The notes under the pieces: generated by a model
What the model was told of the DNA's origin: nothing
Seen by the model: only the letters and a program-made list of their open reading frames with translations
The model's database searches: none
Origin: Pontibacter flavimaris
GTDB lineage: Bacteria > Bacteroidota > Bacteroidia > Cytophagales > Hymenobacteraceae
NCBI RefSeq assembly: GCF_001907195.1
Contig: NZ_LVWA01000003.1
Span: 124,001 to 188,000 of the forward strand
Reading direction: 5' to 3'
DNA: 64,000 bases
Shown here: positions 42,530 through 50,324 of the stretch, piece by piece
Position numbering within the stretch: the first letter of the stretch is position 1
How the letters are laid out: the number at the start of each line of letters is the position of its first letter
Program-made: the position numbers and the translations under genes

Positions 42530-43540
42530 ATGATTATACAACTGCAGCAAGGAATTCCGGCGGAGCTGAAAGAAAACATTCTGAAGCAGGTGCAGGAAAT
42601 CGGCTACAAAGCCAACGAAGTGGTTACGCAGCAGGCGCACTACCTGGTGGCCATCGGCAAAAAGGAGTTCGACATACGCCAGATCGGGCAACTGCCAGGC
42701 GTGGCCGACATTCATCGCGTGTCGGAAGAGTATAAGCTGATTTCGCGCAGGTGGCGCGTGAATCCTACCGTTATTGATCTAGGTGACGGGGTGACGGTTG
42801 GCGAAGGCAATTTCAGCATCATGGCTGGTCCGTGCTCGATCGAGGGCGAGGAGCAGATTGAAAAAGTAGTGGCGCATCTGGTGGAGAATAACGTGAAGAT
42901 CATGCGCGGCGGCGTGTTCAAACCGCGTAGCTCGCCTTATGCCTTCCGCGGCCTGGGGATAGATGGCCTGAAGACGTTCCACCGCATCTGCCGCGAGAAC
43001 GGCATCAAAATTATTACCGAGGTAATGCAGGTGTCGCAGATAGAGGAGATGATCGATTACGTGGATGTATTCCAGGTGGGAGCCCGCAACAGCCAGAACT
43101 TTAACCTGTTGGATGCCTTAGGCGAGGCGCAGAAACCGGTGCTCCTGAAACGGGGCATTTCCGGCACCCTGGAAGAATTACTGCAGGCAGCCGAGTACAT
43201 CTTCTCGAACGGCAACGAAAAGATCATGCTCTGCGAGCGCGGTATCCGTGGCTACGAAAAAGCCTACCGCAACATCCTCGACCTGAATGCAGTGCCGGTG
43301 CTGAAAGAGAAAACCCACCTGCCGGTGATCGTGGACCCGTCGCATGGCATCGGCCTGCGCGATTATGTAGCCAGTATGGCTTTAGCATCGGTGATGGCCG
43401 GAGCGGACGGCGTGATCTTCGAAACGCATTATACGCCGGAAAAGGCTTTCTCCGATGGGCAGCAGACGCTGAATTTCCAGGAATCTGAGCGGTTGATTAA
43501 GCAGATGCGCCAGGCTTATGCGTTAAGGGAGAGTTTCTAG
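42530..43540 (+). CDS. aroF: DAHP synthase, type I-beta with ferredoxin-like regulatory domain
   Basis: A 336-residue enzyme making DAHP from phosphoenolpyruvate and erythrose 4-phosphate, the entry step of aromatic synthesis. Residues about 1-75 (ELKENILKQVQEIGYKANEV; YLVAIGKKEFDI) form the N-terminal ferredoxin-like regulatory domain known from Thermotoga DAHP synthase. The barrel shows FSIMAGPCSIEGEEQIE, MRGGVFKPRSSPYAFRGLG, FQVGARNSQNFNLL, LLKRGISGTLEELL and LPVIVDPSHGIGLRD. There is no chorismate mutase domain. Its place at the end of the trp operon puts aromatic entry under the same attenuator. Confidence 0.93.
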   Translation: MIIQLQQGIPAELKENILKQVQEIGYKANEVVTQQAHYLVAIGKKEFDIRQIGQLPGVADIHRVSEEYKLISRRWRVNPTVIDLGDGVTVGEGNFSIMAGPCSIEGEEQIEKVVAHLVENNVKIMRGGVFKPRSSPYAFRGLGIDGLKTFHRICRENGIKIITEVMQVSQIEEMIDYVDVFQVGARNSQNFNLLDALGEAQKPVLLKRGISGTLEELLQAAEYIFSNGNEKIMLCERGIRGYEKAYRNILDLNAVPVLKEKTHLPVIVDPSHGIGLRDYVASMALASVMAGADGVIFETHYTPEKAFSDGQQTLNFQESERLIKQMRQAYALRESF

Positions 43541-43722
43541 AATTCGTTATTGGTTGATCGTTATTCGTTGCTCGAATACTATTCCCATGGCGCGAGCGTC
43601 CTCGCTTGTGTTTGGCTATAGTTTGCGCCTCTGGCCCAGTAGATCGCAGATCCACTTTTATAGTAAGCCACGGATTGCAAATCCGCGCCAGCAAAAGAAA
43701 TTTCCTTTTCTGACAATAAAGA

Positions 43723-43754
43723 AAAAGCCCGGTACTCCATTGTTCCGGGCTTTT
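43723..43754 (+). terminator. Terminator after the trp operon
   Basis: AAAAGCCCGG (43723-43732) pairs with CCGGGCTTTT (43745-43754); the tail is TTTTATACTTTAG, so the T-rich tract is itself a copy of the dispersed motif. Confidence 0.8.
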
Positions 43755-43770
43755 ATACTTTAGTTTCGTG

Positions 43771-43914
43771 CCGTTGTTGGTGTTATCACCGACAACCAAG
43801 CCGGTTTGTTTAACTTCAACAAGGAAACTCATTCAATTTAGAGGCTTGGTACTGTTGGTATTTGAATTTGCCTCATTGCTAACGTGTGGTTGTTGGTGAT
43901 AACACCAACAACGG
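43771..43914. repeat. 27-base inverted repeat, possible MITE-like element
   Basis: Arms 43771-43797 and 43888-43914 are reverse complements with one mismatch. Each arm is itself nearly palindromic around a TTAT/ATAA centre (gttggtgttatcaccgacaac), so four half-sites occur. The 90-base spacer has no gene. Confidence 0.8.
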
Positions 43915-44062
43915 CTACAAATTTAGAAGAAGTCCCCCTTTGAAGGGGGAGGGGGATGTTTATCATGCAGGAGTAAACACCCCTCTTGACCTATGGTCGC
44001 AAGTTTCGAACTCTCGTTCTCACTTGTCCTCAAGGGGACAATTCCTTACTTGACAAGAAACA

Positions 44063-44094
44063 AAAAGCCCGGTGCAACACTGCACCGGGCTTTT
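44063..44094. terminator. Bidirectional terminator before the S9 peptidase stop
   Basis: AAAAGCCCGGTGCA (44063-44076) pairs perfectly with TGCACCGGGCTTTT (44081-44094) around acac. It can serve the minus-strand S9 peptidase gene ending at 44100 and any plus-strand read-through. Confidence 0.9.
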
Positions 44095-44099
44095 ATTCG

Positions 44100-46148
44100 T
44101 TAGTTTACTTCTTTGTTCAGTGTTTCGTCGAGCCATTTGAAGAACTCACTCTGCCACACAATCGCATTTTGCGGCTGTAGCACCCAGTGGTTCTCATCCG
44201 GCAAGTATAACAGGCGGCTCTTGATGCCTTTGAGCTGTGCCAGTTGGAAAGCCTGCAAGCCCTGCTCTATGCCAACGCGGAAATCCTGCCCGCCCTGTAC
44301 GATCAGGATCGGCGTGTCCCATTTGCTGGCGTACTCGCTTGGGTTGAACTCCTTGTAGCTCTGCGGCGACTTAGTATCCCAGTAGGGGCCTTTCAGCTCG
44401 TTGTTGGCAAAGAACATTTCTTCGGTAGTACCATACCAGCTGCGCATGTCAAACAAGCCGTCGTGGGCGATAAAGGTTTTAAAGCGGCCCTCGTGCAAAC
44501 CAGCCAGCATGAACACCGAATAACCACCGTAGCTGGCACCAATGGCACCTAAATTATCCTTATCTACATAAGCTTCTTTGGCTACATCGTCAATGGCAGA
44601 CAGGTAATCGCGGATAGGCTGGCCGCCCCAGTCGCCGCTGATCTGGCGGTTCCACTCTTCGCCGTGGCCCGGCATGCCGCGACGGTTTGGCGCCACCACA
44701 ATATAACCCTGTGCCGCGATGAGTTGCAGGTTCCAACGGTAAGAGTAAAACTGCGTTAAAGCCGATTGCGGTCCACCCTGGCAGTACAAGAGGGTAGGGT
44801 ATTTCTTGTTTGGGTCGAAATTAGGCGGATACACTACCCACGAAAAAAGGTCTTTGCCATCACTGGCTTTGGTAATGCGCGGCTCTACTTTGCTCATGGC
44901 AAGCTTCGAGTATACTTCGTCATTTACCTTCGTGAGCTGCGTCAGCTTACCCGATTTTGGCTCCAAACGGTAAAGCTCCGGCGCGTGGTTCATGTCGTTG
45001 CGCGACACGATCAGGTTGTTGCCGGCTTGCCCCACGATGCCGTTCACGTCGAACTGTCCTTTGGTCACCTGCTTTATACTTTTAGCCGCGAACTTGTCCA
45101 GGTTTTTGGGAAGCGAAACGTCGAAAACTTGGATCGTGCCTTTGGTAGGGGCTACAAACCAGATCTTTTTGCCGTCGTGGCTCCACTCAAAGGAGTTGAT
45201 TGTCTCGTCCCAGTCTTTGGTCAGGTTATACTTTTTACCGGAATTGGTGTCAAGTATGATCAGCTCATTCTGATCGGCTTCGTTGCCGTCTTCATCCATC
45301 TGCAACCAGGCCAATTTAGAACCGTCGGCACTGTAAAGTGGTTGCGTGTCGTAGCCCTTGTTGTCCTCGGTCAGGTTTGTGGTCTTGCGGCTGGCGATGT
45401 CGAAGCGGTAAATGTCGGTGTTGGTGCTCACGGCGTACTCCTTGCCATACTTTTTCTTGCTCACATAAAGTATAGCCTTGCTGTCCGGCGTCCATATCAT
45501 GTCTTCCTTACCGCCAAAAGGCATCTGTGGCGTATCATAAGGCTCGCCTGGCATAATGTCTACCGGCGTGCCTACTTTACCATCAGCGTAAGGAGCAAAG
45601 AAAACGTGCTGAAATTTACCGTCCTCCCAGGTGTCCCAGTGGCGGTAGTTCAGGTCGTCGTACACGTAGGCATCTGATTTTTTGAGTTCCGGATACTTGT
45701 CAGTGCTGTGTACCTCCTTTACTTCCACTTCGCGGGAGAAGAGCAGGTGCTTGCCGTCCGGTGAGAAGCGCACGTTGCTCAGGCCGCCTTGCACGTTGGT
45801 GAGCTGCTTGGGCTCGCCTTTGCCGCCGGTTAGCTGCCATAGCTGGCCCTTGTGCAGGTACACGATGTTGCCGGTCGTCTTATCTATATGCACCACGCTC
45901 TCGCCGCCCTTGGTAGAAGTGATTTGCGTTGGCTGGCCACCTGTTACAGGAATGGCGTAGAGGTTGCGCTCCCCGCTGTTCTCATCCATGTTGATGTAGG
46001 TCACGCCATATAGCACCGACTTACCGTCTGGTGTTACCGTCTCGGCAGAAACACGGCCCAGTTTCCAGAGCAGTTCCGGGGTCATGCGCTGTTGTGCCTG
46101 CGCCATTGTCACGGCAAACACCCCAGCAAGTATAAGTATCTTTTTCAT
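44100..46148 (-). CDS. S9 family prolyl oligopeptidase-type peptidase
   Basis: A 682-residue exported peptidase (signal MKKILILAGVFAVTMAQAQ). The first two thirds form a beta-propeller with PD40-type units (VRFSPDGKHLLFSREV; MIWTPDSKAILYVSKKKYG; PLYSADGSKLAWLQMDED). The C-terminal alpha/beta-hydrolase domain holds the triad: Ser in GAIGASYGGYSVFMLAG, Asp in LIVQGGQDFRVGIEQG, His in LPDENHWVLQP. It should cut short peptides in the periplasm, like dipeptidyl or acylaminoacyl peptidases. Upstream on the minus strand TAAATTTG (46153-46160 complement) ends four bases before the ATG, suggesting a leaderless transcript. It lies between the trp and second his blocks on the opposite strand. Confidence 0.93.
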   Translation of the reverse strand: MKKILILAGVFAVTMAQAQQRMTPELLWKLGRVSAETVTPDGKSVLYGVTYINMDENSGERNLYAIPVTGGQPTQITSTKGGESVVHIDKTTGNIVYLHKGQLWQLTGGKGEPKQLTNVQGGLSNVRFSPDGKHLLFSREVEVKEVHSTDKYPELKKSDAYVYDDLNYRHWDTWEDGKFQHVFFAPYADGKVGTPVDIMPGEPYDTPQMPFGGKEDMIWTPDSKAILYVSKKKYGKEYAVSTNTDIYRFDIASRKTTNLTEDNKGYDTQPLYSADGSKLAWLQMDEDGNEADQNELIILDTNSGKKYNLTKDWDETINSFEWSHDGKKIWFVAPTKGTIQVFDVSLPKNLDKFAAKSIKQVTKGQFDVNGIVGQAGNNLIVSRNDMNHAPELYRLEPKSGKLTQLTKVNDEVYSKLAMSKVEPRITKASDGKDLFSWVVYPPNFDPNKKYPTLLYCQGGPQSALTQFYSYRWNLQLIAAQGYIVVAPNRRGMPGHGEEWNRQISGDWGGQPIRDYLSAIDDVAKEAYVDKDNLGAIGASYGGYSVFMLAGLHEGRFKTFIAHDGLFDMRSWYGTTEEMFFANNELKGPYWDTKSPQSYKEFNPSEYASKWDTPILIVQGGQDFRVGIEQGLQAFQLAQLKGIKSRLLYLPDENHWVLQPQNAIVWQSEFFKWLDETLNKEVN

Positions 46149-46152
46149 ACTT

Positions 46153-46160
46153 CAAATTTA
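46153..46160 (-). promoter_or_regulatory. Probable -7 element of the S9 peptidase gene
   Basis: Read on the minus strand the bases are TAAATTTG, an exact TAnnTTTG match, followed by aagt and then the ATG (46148). Only four bases separate them, so transcription would begin at the start codon. A matching -33 TTTG is not clear. Confidence 0.5.
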
Positions 46161-46248
46161 AGCCAATTGCTGATATTCTGAAATGAAGTATAACGTATAG
46201 TCCGCGAAGAAATAGTGATTGTGTTATGGTTTTATACTTTGCCCGCCG

Positions 46249-46256
46249 TATATTTG
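46249..46256 (+). promoter_or_regulatory. -7 element of the second histidine operon
   Basis: TATATTTG matches TAnnTTTG exactly and ends five bases before the leader ATG at 46262, giving a leaderless leader-peptide mRNA. A TTTATACTTTG motif copy lies at about 46231. No ideal -33 TTTG is found. Confidence 0.55.
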
Positions 46257-46261
46257 CAGCA

Positions 46262-46333
46262 ATGAAAGGCACCATGGCTCATATGCACCATCACCATGCA
46301 CGAAGCAACAGTTTCGGAGCCGTACGCCTATGA
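46262..46333 (+). CDS. Second histidine leader peptide (before hisHAF-IE)
   Basis: A 23-codon frame, ATG at 46262 to TGA at 46331-46333, reading MKGTMAHMHHHHARSNSFGA then VRL. Five of six consecutive codons apart from one Met (46280-46297) are His. It lies directly upstream of hisH, between a consensus -7 element and a strong terminator, and its His codons overlap the RNA strand that controls the antiterminator. Together these make a leader-peptide role very likely. The inner ATG at 46274 is an alternative start. It is too short to be noticed by ordinary gene finding. Confidence 0.85.
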   Translation: MKGTMAHMHHHHARSNSFGAVRL

Positions 46334-46399
46334 ATTTGACAGTAGTTTAATTGCTATACATTTTCAAAAGCCTGACTCCGAGACGAGTCAGGCTTTTTT
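46274..46399 (+). promoter_or_regulatory. Complete his attenuator before hisH
   Basis: Three mutually exclusive pairings are visible. Terminator: AAAAGCCTGACTC (46366-46378) with GAGTCAGGCTTTT (46385-46397), followed by more T. Antiterminator: GTTTCGGAG (46311-46319) with CTCCGAGAC (46376-46384), nine pairs with one G-U, covering the end of the terminator arm and its loop. Protector: ATGGCTC (46274-46280) with GAGCCGT (46317-46323), seven pairs with one G-U. A ribosome held at the His codons covers the protector strand, frees GAG for the antiterminator and prevents termination. hisH starts about 97 bases after the stem. Confidence 0.85.
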
Positions 46400-46494
46400 G
46401 TTTTAGATCAGGATTTGCAGGATTATAAGATTGGCAGGATTTATACTTTAGCACTGATTCATAATTCATCATTATTCATTCGTAATTTTAAAAG

Positions 46495-47076
46495 ATGAAC
46501 CTGGTTATAGTTGATTACAAAGCCGGAAACGTGCAGTCGGTGCAGTTTGCGCTGGAGCGGCTGGGCGTGCAGGCCACCTTAAGCGCGGATGCCGAGACGA
46601 TCAAGGCGGCGGACAAGGTGATTTTTCCGGGGGTGGGGCAGGCGGCCTCGGCGATGACGCAGCTAAAAGCCCGCAACCTGGACAAACTGCTGCCCACGCT
46701 GGAGCAGCCTTTCTTTGGTGTTTGCCTGGGCATGCAATTGCTCTGCCAGCACTCCGAAGAAGGCAACACTGACCTGCTCAACATCATTCCGCTGCCGGTA
46801 AAGCACTTTGAAACCGATTTAAAGGTGCCGCACATGGGTTGGAATCAATTGGAAAACTTACAGACACCATTATTTGAGGGGCTGCAGGAACAAGAGTATG
46901 TCTACTATGTGCACAGCTATTACGTGCCGGTAAGTGCGTATACCATCGCCCAGACCTCTTACCCGGAGCCCTTTTCAGCAGCTCTGCAGTATAAAAACTT
47001 CTACGCCGCGCAGTTTCACCCCGAAAAAAGCGGCGCTGCCGGTTCACAGATACTTAAAAACTTCCTTGCCTTATGA
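46495..47076 (+). CDS. hisH: Imidazole glycerol phosphate synthase, glutaminase subunit
   Basis: A 193-residue glutamine amidotransferase that feeds ammonia to HisF. Catalytic Cys is in FFGVCLGMQLLCQHSEEG, and His and Glu in AAQFHPEKSGAAG. It begins NLVIVDYKAGNVQSVQFAL and has VPHMGWNQLENL and YYVHSYYVP, all standard. It is the first gene after the second His attenuator. Its stop overlaps the hisA start (ATGA). The 100 bases before it include quasi-repeats of aggatttgcaggatt type. Confidence 0.95.
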   Translation: MNLVIVDYKAGNVQSVQFALERLGVQATLSADAETIKAADKVIFPGVGQAASAMTQLKARNLDKLLPTLEQPFFGVCLGMQLLCQHSEEGNTDLLNIIPLPVKHFETDLKVPHMGWNQLENLQTPLFEGLQEQEYVYYVHSYYVPVSAYTIAQTSYPEPFSAALQYKNFYAAQFHPEKSGAAGSQILKNFLAL

Positions 47077-47795
47077 TGGAAATTATCCCTGCCATAGACA
47101 TAATCGGCGGCCAGTGCGTGCGCCTGACTGAAGGCGATTTCGCACGGCAAACCACCTACGACAGCAATCCGCTGGAGGTAGCCAAGCGCTTTGAGGCCAG
47201 TGGCATCAAGCGCCTGCACCTGGTAGACCTGGACGGAGCCCGTGCCCGCAAGCCGGTGAATCTGGGCGTGCTGGAAAGTATAGCCTCGAACACCAACCTC
47301 ACCATCGACTTTGGCGGCGGCTTGCAGTCGGATGAAGCAGTGAAACAGGCGTTTGACGCAGGCGCAACGCAAATCACAGCTGGAAGCATCGCCGTTCGCG
47401 AGCCGGAAACAGTGAAAAGTTGGCTTTTAAAGTATGGGGCGGATAAGATCATCATCGGAGCCGATTTCAAGGGCACCAACATCGCCATCTCCGCCTGGAC
47501 CGAAGAAAGCAAATTCCCGCTGCAGGATTTCATCTCGGGCTATGTGCAGACAGGGGCCCAGCTGTTTATCTGCACTGACGTGAGCAAAGACGGCAAACTG
47601 CAAGGGCCATCCCTCAACACCTACCGCCACCTGAAACTGACGCAACCGGCAGCCGGCATTATTGCCAGTGGCGGCGTAACCACCGTGGATGACCTGGAGC
47701 AATTGCAGGAGATCGGCGTTGCAGGAGCCATCATTGGGAAAGCCATTTACGAAGGCACTATCAGTTTAAAAGACTTAGAACGATTTATATGCTAA
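47073..47795 (+). CDS. hisA: ProFAR isomerase (HisA)
   Basis: A 240-residue TIM-barrel isomerase acting on phosphoribosylformimino-AICAR phosphate. The first catalytic Asp is in [40 protein letters not shown], then [18 protein letters not shown] (second catalytic Asp) and [16 protein letters not shown] are also typical. Start is ATG 47073 or the adjacent ATG 47076. It overlaps hisH by four bases and hisF by seven. Confidence 0.95.
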   Translation: MMEIIPAIDIIGGQCVRLTEGDFARQTTYDSNPLEVAKRFEASGIKRLHLVDLDGARARKPVNLGVLESIASNTNLTIDFGGGLQSDEAVKQAFDAGATQITAGSIAVREPETVKSWLLKYGADKIIIGADFKGTNIAISAWTEESKFPLQDFISGYVQTGAQLFICTDVSKDGKLQGPSLNTYRHLKLTQPAAGIIASGGVTTVDDLEQLQEIGVAGAIIGKAIYEGTISLKDLERFIC

Positions 47796-48547
47796 CCAAG
47801 CGCATTATTCCCTGCCTGGATATTAAAGACGGCCGCACCGTAAAAGGAGTGCAGTTCGAGAACATCCGCGATGCCGGAGACCCTGTGGAGCTGGCAAAAT
47901 GGTACGCCCGGCAAGGCGCCGATGAGTTGGTGTTTCTGGACATCACTGCCACCAACGAAGGCCGCAAGACATTTGCAGAGTTAGTGCGCGACATTGCCCG
48001 CCACATCGACATACCCTTTACCGTGGGTGGTGGCATCAGCTCCGTCGCCGATGTGGAGGTGCTGCTGCAAAACGGGGCCGATAAAGTATCTGTGAATTCA
48101 TCCGCCATCAAAAACCCACAACTGGTTGCGGAACTGGCCAGGTACTTTGGCAGCCAATGCGTGACCGTGGCCATCGATACCAAGTATAAAGAAGCCACTG
48201 GCTGGAAAGTATACACCCGTGCCGGAACGATAGAAACCGAACACCAAACCGTTGACTGGGCCAAGCAAGTGGTGGACTTAGGTGCCGGGGAGATCCTGCT
48301 GACAAGTATGAACAACGACGGGACTAAAGCAGGTTTCGCGCTGGATATTACTAGTGAGGTGGCCCATGCTGTTACCGTGCCGGTGATTGCCTCGGGCGGT
48401 GCCGGAAGTATGGCGCACTTTGCTGATGCCTTTCTGAAGGCAAATGCGGATGCAGCCCTGGCCGCCAGTTTATTTCACTTTAGAGAACTGGCCATTCCGG
48501 ACCTGAAGCAGTACCTGAAGCAGCAGGGCGTGGCGGTGCGGATTTAA
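47789..48547 (+). CDS. hisF: Imidazole glycerol phosphate synthase, cyclase subunit
   Basis: A 252-residue TIM-barrel that makes imidazole glycerol phosphate and AICAR with HisH. Catalytic Asp residues are in [19 protein letters not shown] and [55 protein letters not shown] and [17 protein letters not shown] complete the pattern. It overlaps hisA; hisIE follows after 71 bases that contain cctcaactctctaac-type repeat units. Confidence 0.96.
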   Translation: MLTKRIIPCLDIKDGRTVKGVQFENIRDAGDPVELAKWYARQGADELVFLDITATNEGRKTFAELVRDIARHIDIPFTVGGGISSVADVEVLLQNGADKVSVNSSAIKNPQLVAELARYFGSQCVTVAIDTKYKEATGWKVYTRAGTIETEHQTVDWAKQVVDLGAGEILLTSMNNDGTKAGFALDITSEVAHAVTVPVIASGGAGSMAHFADAFLKANADAALAASLFHFRELAIPDLKQYLKQQGVAVRI

Positions 48548-48618
48548 TTTTAATGCGTGGATGACTTATTGAGCGAATGAGTAACTCCTCAACTCTCTAA
48601 CCTTCTAACCTTCTAACT

Positions 48619-49227
48619 ATGTTAGATTTCGATAAAGCCGGCGGCCTAGTGCCTGCCGTGATACAGGATAACCAAACCGGCCAGGTGCTGATGCTGGGCT
48701 ACATGAACCAGGCGGCGCTGGACAAAACGCGGCAGCAGGGACTCGTCACTTTCTTCTCGCGCTCCAAAAACCGCCTCTGGACCAAAGGCGAAACCTCCGG
48801 CCATACCTTAGAAGTGGTCAGTATTGCCGAAGACTGTGATAATGATTCCCTGCTGATCAAGGTAAAGCCGAACGGGCCCACCTGCCACACCGGCAGCACC
48901 AGTTGCTTTGGCGAGGAAGAGACGGCTGAAAGAGTGAAAGCCTTTCAGTTTATCGCGCAGCTGGAGCAGGTAATTCAGGAGCGCAAAGCCCATCCGGTGG
49001 AAGGCTCTTATACCAATTTCCTGCTTGACAAAGGCGTGAACAAGATCGCCCAGAAAGTGGGGGAGGAAGCCGTTGAAACTGTTATCGATGCCGTAGCCGG
49101 CAAGCTGGACACCATGAAAGGCGAAGCGGCTGATCTGCTGTATCACCTGCTGGTGCTTTTGGCTGCCACAGGTTTGGAGCTCAAAGATGTGGTGGCGGTG
49201 CTGCAGGAGCGCCATCAGAAAAAGTAA
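48619..49227 (+). CDS. hisIE: Bifunctional phosphoribosyl-AMP cyclohydrolase / phosphoribosyl-ATP pyrophosphatase
   Basis: A 202-residue fusion covering steps two and three of histidine synthesis. The HisI half shows VLMLGYMNQAALDKTRQQG, FSRSKNRLWTKGETSGHTLE and the metal-binding DCDNDSLLIKVKP and GPTCHTGSTSCFG. The HisE half has GSYTNFLLDKGVNKIAQKVG and EEAVETVIDAVAG followed by EAADLLYHLLVLLAATG. With hisGDCB and hisHAF, every histidine biosynthesis step is encoded in this window. Confidence 0.96.
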   Translation: MLDFDKAGGLVPAVIQDNQTGQVLMLGYMNQAALDKTRQQGLVTFFSRSKNRLWTKGETSGHTLEVVSIAEDCDNDSLLIKVKPNGPTCHTGSTSCFGEEETAERVKAFQFIAQLEQVIQERKAHPVEGSYTNFLLDKGVNKIAQKVGEEAVETVIDAVAGKLDTMKGEAADLLYHLLVLLAATGLELKDVVAVLQERHQKK

Positions 49228-49288
49228 CCGGAAGCAAAGTTATGAAAGCAGCCATAGGTATACGTTTACACCTATGCTGCTTTTGCTT

Positions 49289-50155
49289 TCAGTGGCTTTC
49301 GATAAAACTACGGATCGCGTCCGCCACTTCACCGCCGCGCTCTTCCTGCACAAAATGGCCGGCTTTATACTTTATTACTTTTGCCTCCGGAAACTCCTGC
49401 TCCCAGGTAGCCAGCAAGTGCAGCGGCAGCAGCTTATCCTTCTCGCCCCAAAGTATAAGCTTGTTTATACTTCGTAGCCTCTCGCGTTGCTGCCACAGCT
49501 CCGCAAAGTATGGCCCGGAGTCGTGCAGGGCTTTGGCAAATTGCCAGGTTCCCTGGCGGCTGGCGGCGGTGGAGAGGGGCTTCTGGTAGTGTCGTTTGAT
49601 GTCCTTTGTCAGGTGCTTGCCTTCGTGGTAGCCCTGTGGCAGGAGCACCTTAGCCGAAAAGCCTAGCTGCAAGTATAGAAACCTGCCTACGCCACCGGCC
49701 ATAAAGCGGCTGATCTTCATCATGCTGCTTTCTGCTGCCAGGCCCCACATCCAGGTGTTCAGGATCACGAGGTTTTTTACGTTCTCAGGGTGCCGCAACG
49801 CATACCGCAGTCCTACCGGCCCTCCAAAGTCATGCACCACCAGTGTGATGTTCTTTAGCTGCAGGTGGTTGATGAGCTGTTCCAGGTTATCGGCGTGTGC
49901 TTCCGGCGTATAGGCAAGAGCAGCAGGCTTCTCAGACAAGCCAAAACCCAGATGATCCGGGGCGATGCAGCGGTAGGCACGGCTAAGGGATTTTATTTGC
50001 TGCCGCCACACAAATGACCAGGTGGGGGTGCCATGCACAAACACAATCGGATCGCCGGCGCCTTCGTCCACGTAATGCATTTTCCCTGCCGGCAGATCCA
50101 ACGTATGGTGTGCAAACGGGTACAGGATACGGTCGATCCATTTCGGGGAGTTCAT
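49289..50155 (-). CDS. Alpha/beta hydrolase, haloalkane dehalogenase-like
   Basis: A 288-residue cytoplasmic hydrolase. The nucleophile appears to be Asp in TLVVHDFGGPVGLRYALRH, as in haloalkane dehalogenases and epoxide hydrolases, not Ser. The acid is in LILWGEKDKLLPLHLL and the base His in YKAGHFVQEERGGEV. The oxyanion region is VFVHGTPTWSFVWRQQI. Classical dehalogenases have Trp after the nucleophile (DWGG); here it is Phe, so substrate is uncertain. A hairpin-like inverted motif pair AAGTATAA-six bases-TTATACTT lies in the coding region at 49451-49472. Confidence 0.82.
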   Translation of the reverse strand: MNSPKWIDRILYPFAHHTLDLPAGKMHYVDEGAGDPIVFVHGTPTWSFVWRQQIKSLSRAYRCIAPDHLGFGLSEKPAALAYTPEAHADNLEQLINHLQLKNITLVVHDFGGPVGLRYALRHPENVKNLVILNTWMWGLAAESSMMKISRFMAGGVGRFLYLQLGFSAKVLLPQGYHEGKHLTKDIKRHYQKPLSTAASRQGTWQFAKALHDSGPYFAELWQQRERLRSINKLILWGEKDKLLPLHLLATWEQEFPEAKVIKYKAGHFVQEERGGEVADAIRSFIESH

Positions 50156-50324
50156 AGTTTCCTTGATTGAGTGGTTTGTTAATCCTGCCGTGCGAAAGTA
50201 GGGCTAAGGTACGGCCGCATCGACTTATTACTATACTTTTTTCATGGCCGAAAGTATAAAAATCTTCCTCTTTGTAAGTTAAGATCGAATATTTACGCGC
50301 CACGCGTCGGCTGCACCTTAAATT

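Larger units (their letters stand above)
43541..44099. other. 560-base repeat-rich gap between aroF and the S9 peptidase
   Basis: No gene is supported. It holds a half-copy of the 40481 palindrome (43591-43610), a terminator at 43723-43754, a 27-base inverted repeat (43771-43914), a CCCCCTT/AAGGGGG hairpin at 43934-43949 and a second terminator at 44063-44094. It therefore stacks several different repeat families. Confidence 0.7.

Noticed and set aside
43980..44060. A possible tRNA-like stretch (tttcgaactctcg)
   Set aside because: No acceptor, D or anticodon stems can be paired around it. No tRNA or rRNA gene was found anywhere in the window.
44766..45677. A 303-residue frame opposite the S9 peptidase
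   Set aside because: It is the antisense shadow of a well-supported gene; the translated protein has no recognisable motifs. The same holds for long antisense frames at 59311-60291, 55411-56295 and 34307-35383.
46280..46297. His-Met-His4 codons as a cloning-tag contamination
   Set aside because: The surrounding bases form a complete natural attenuator before hisH, and there is no vector-like sequence around it.
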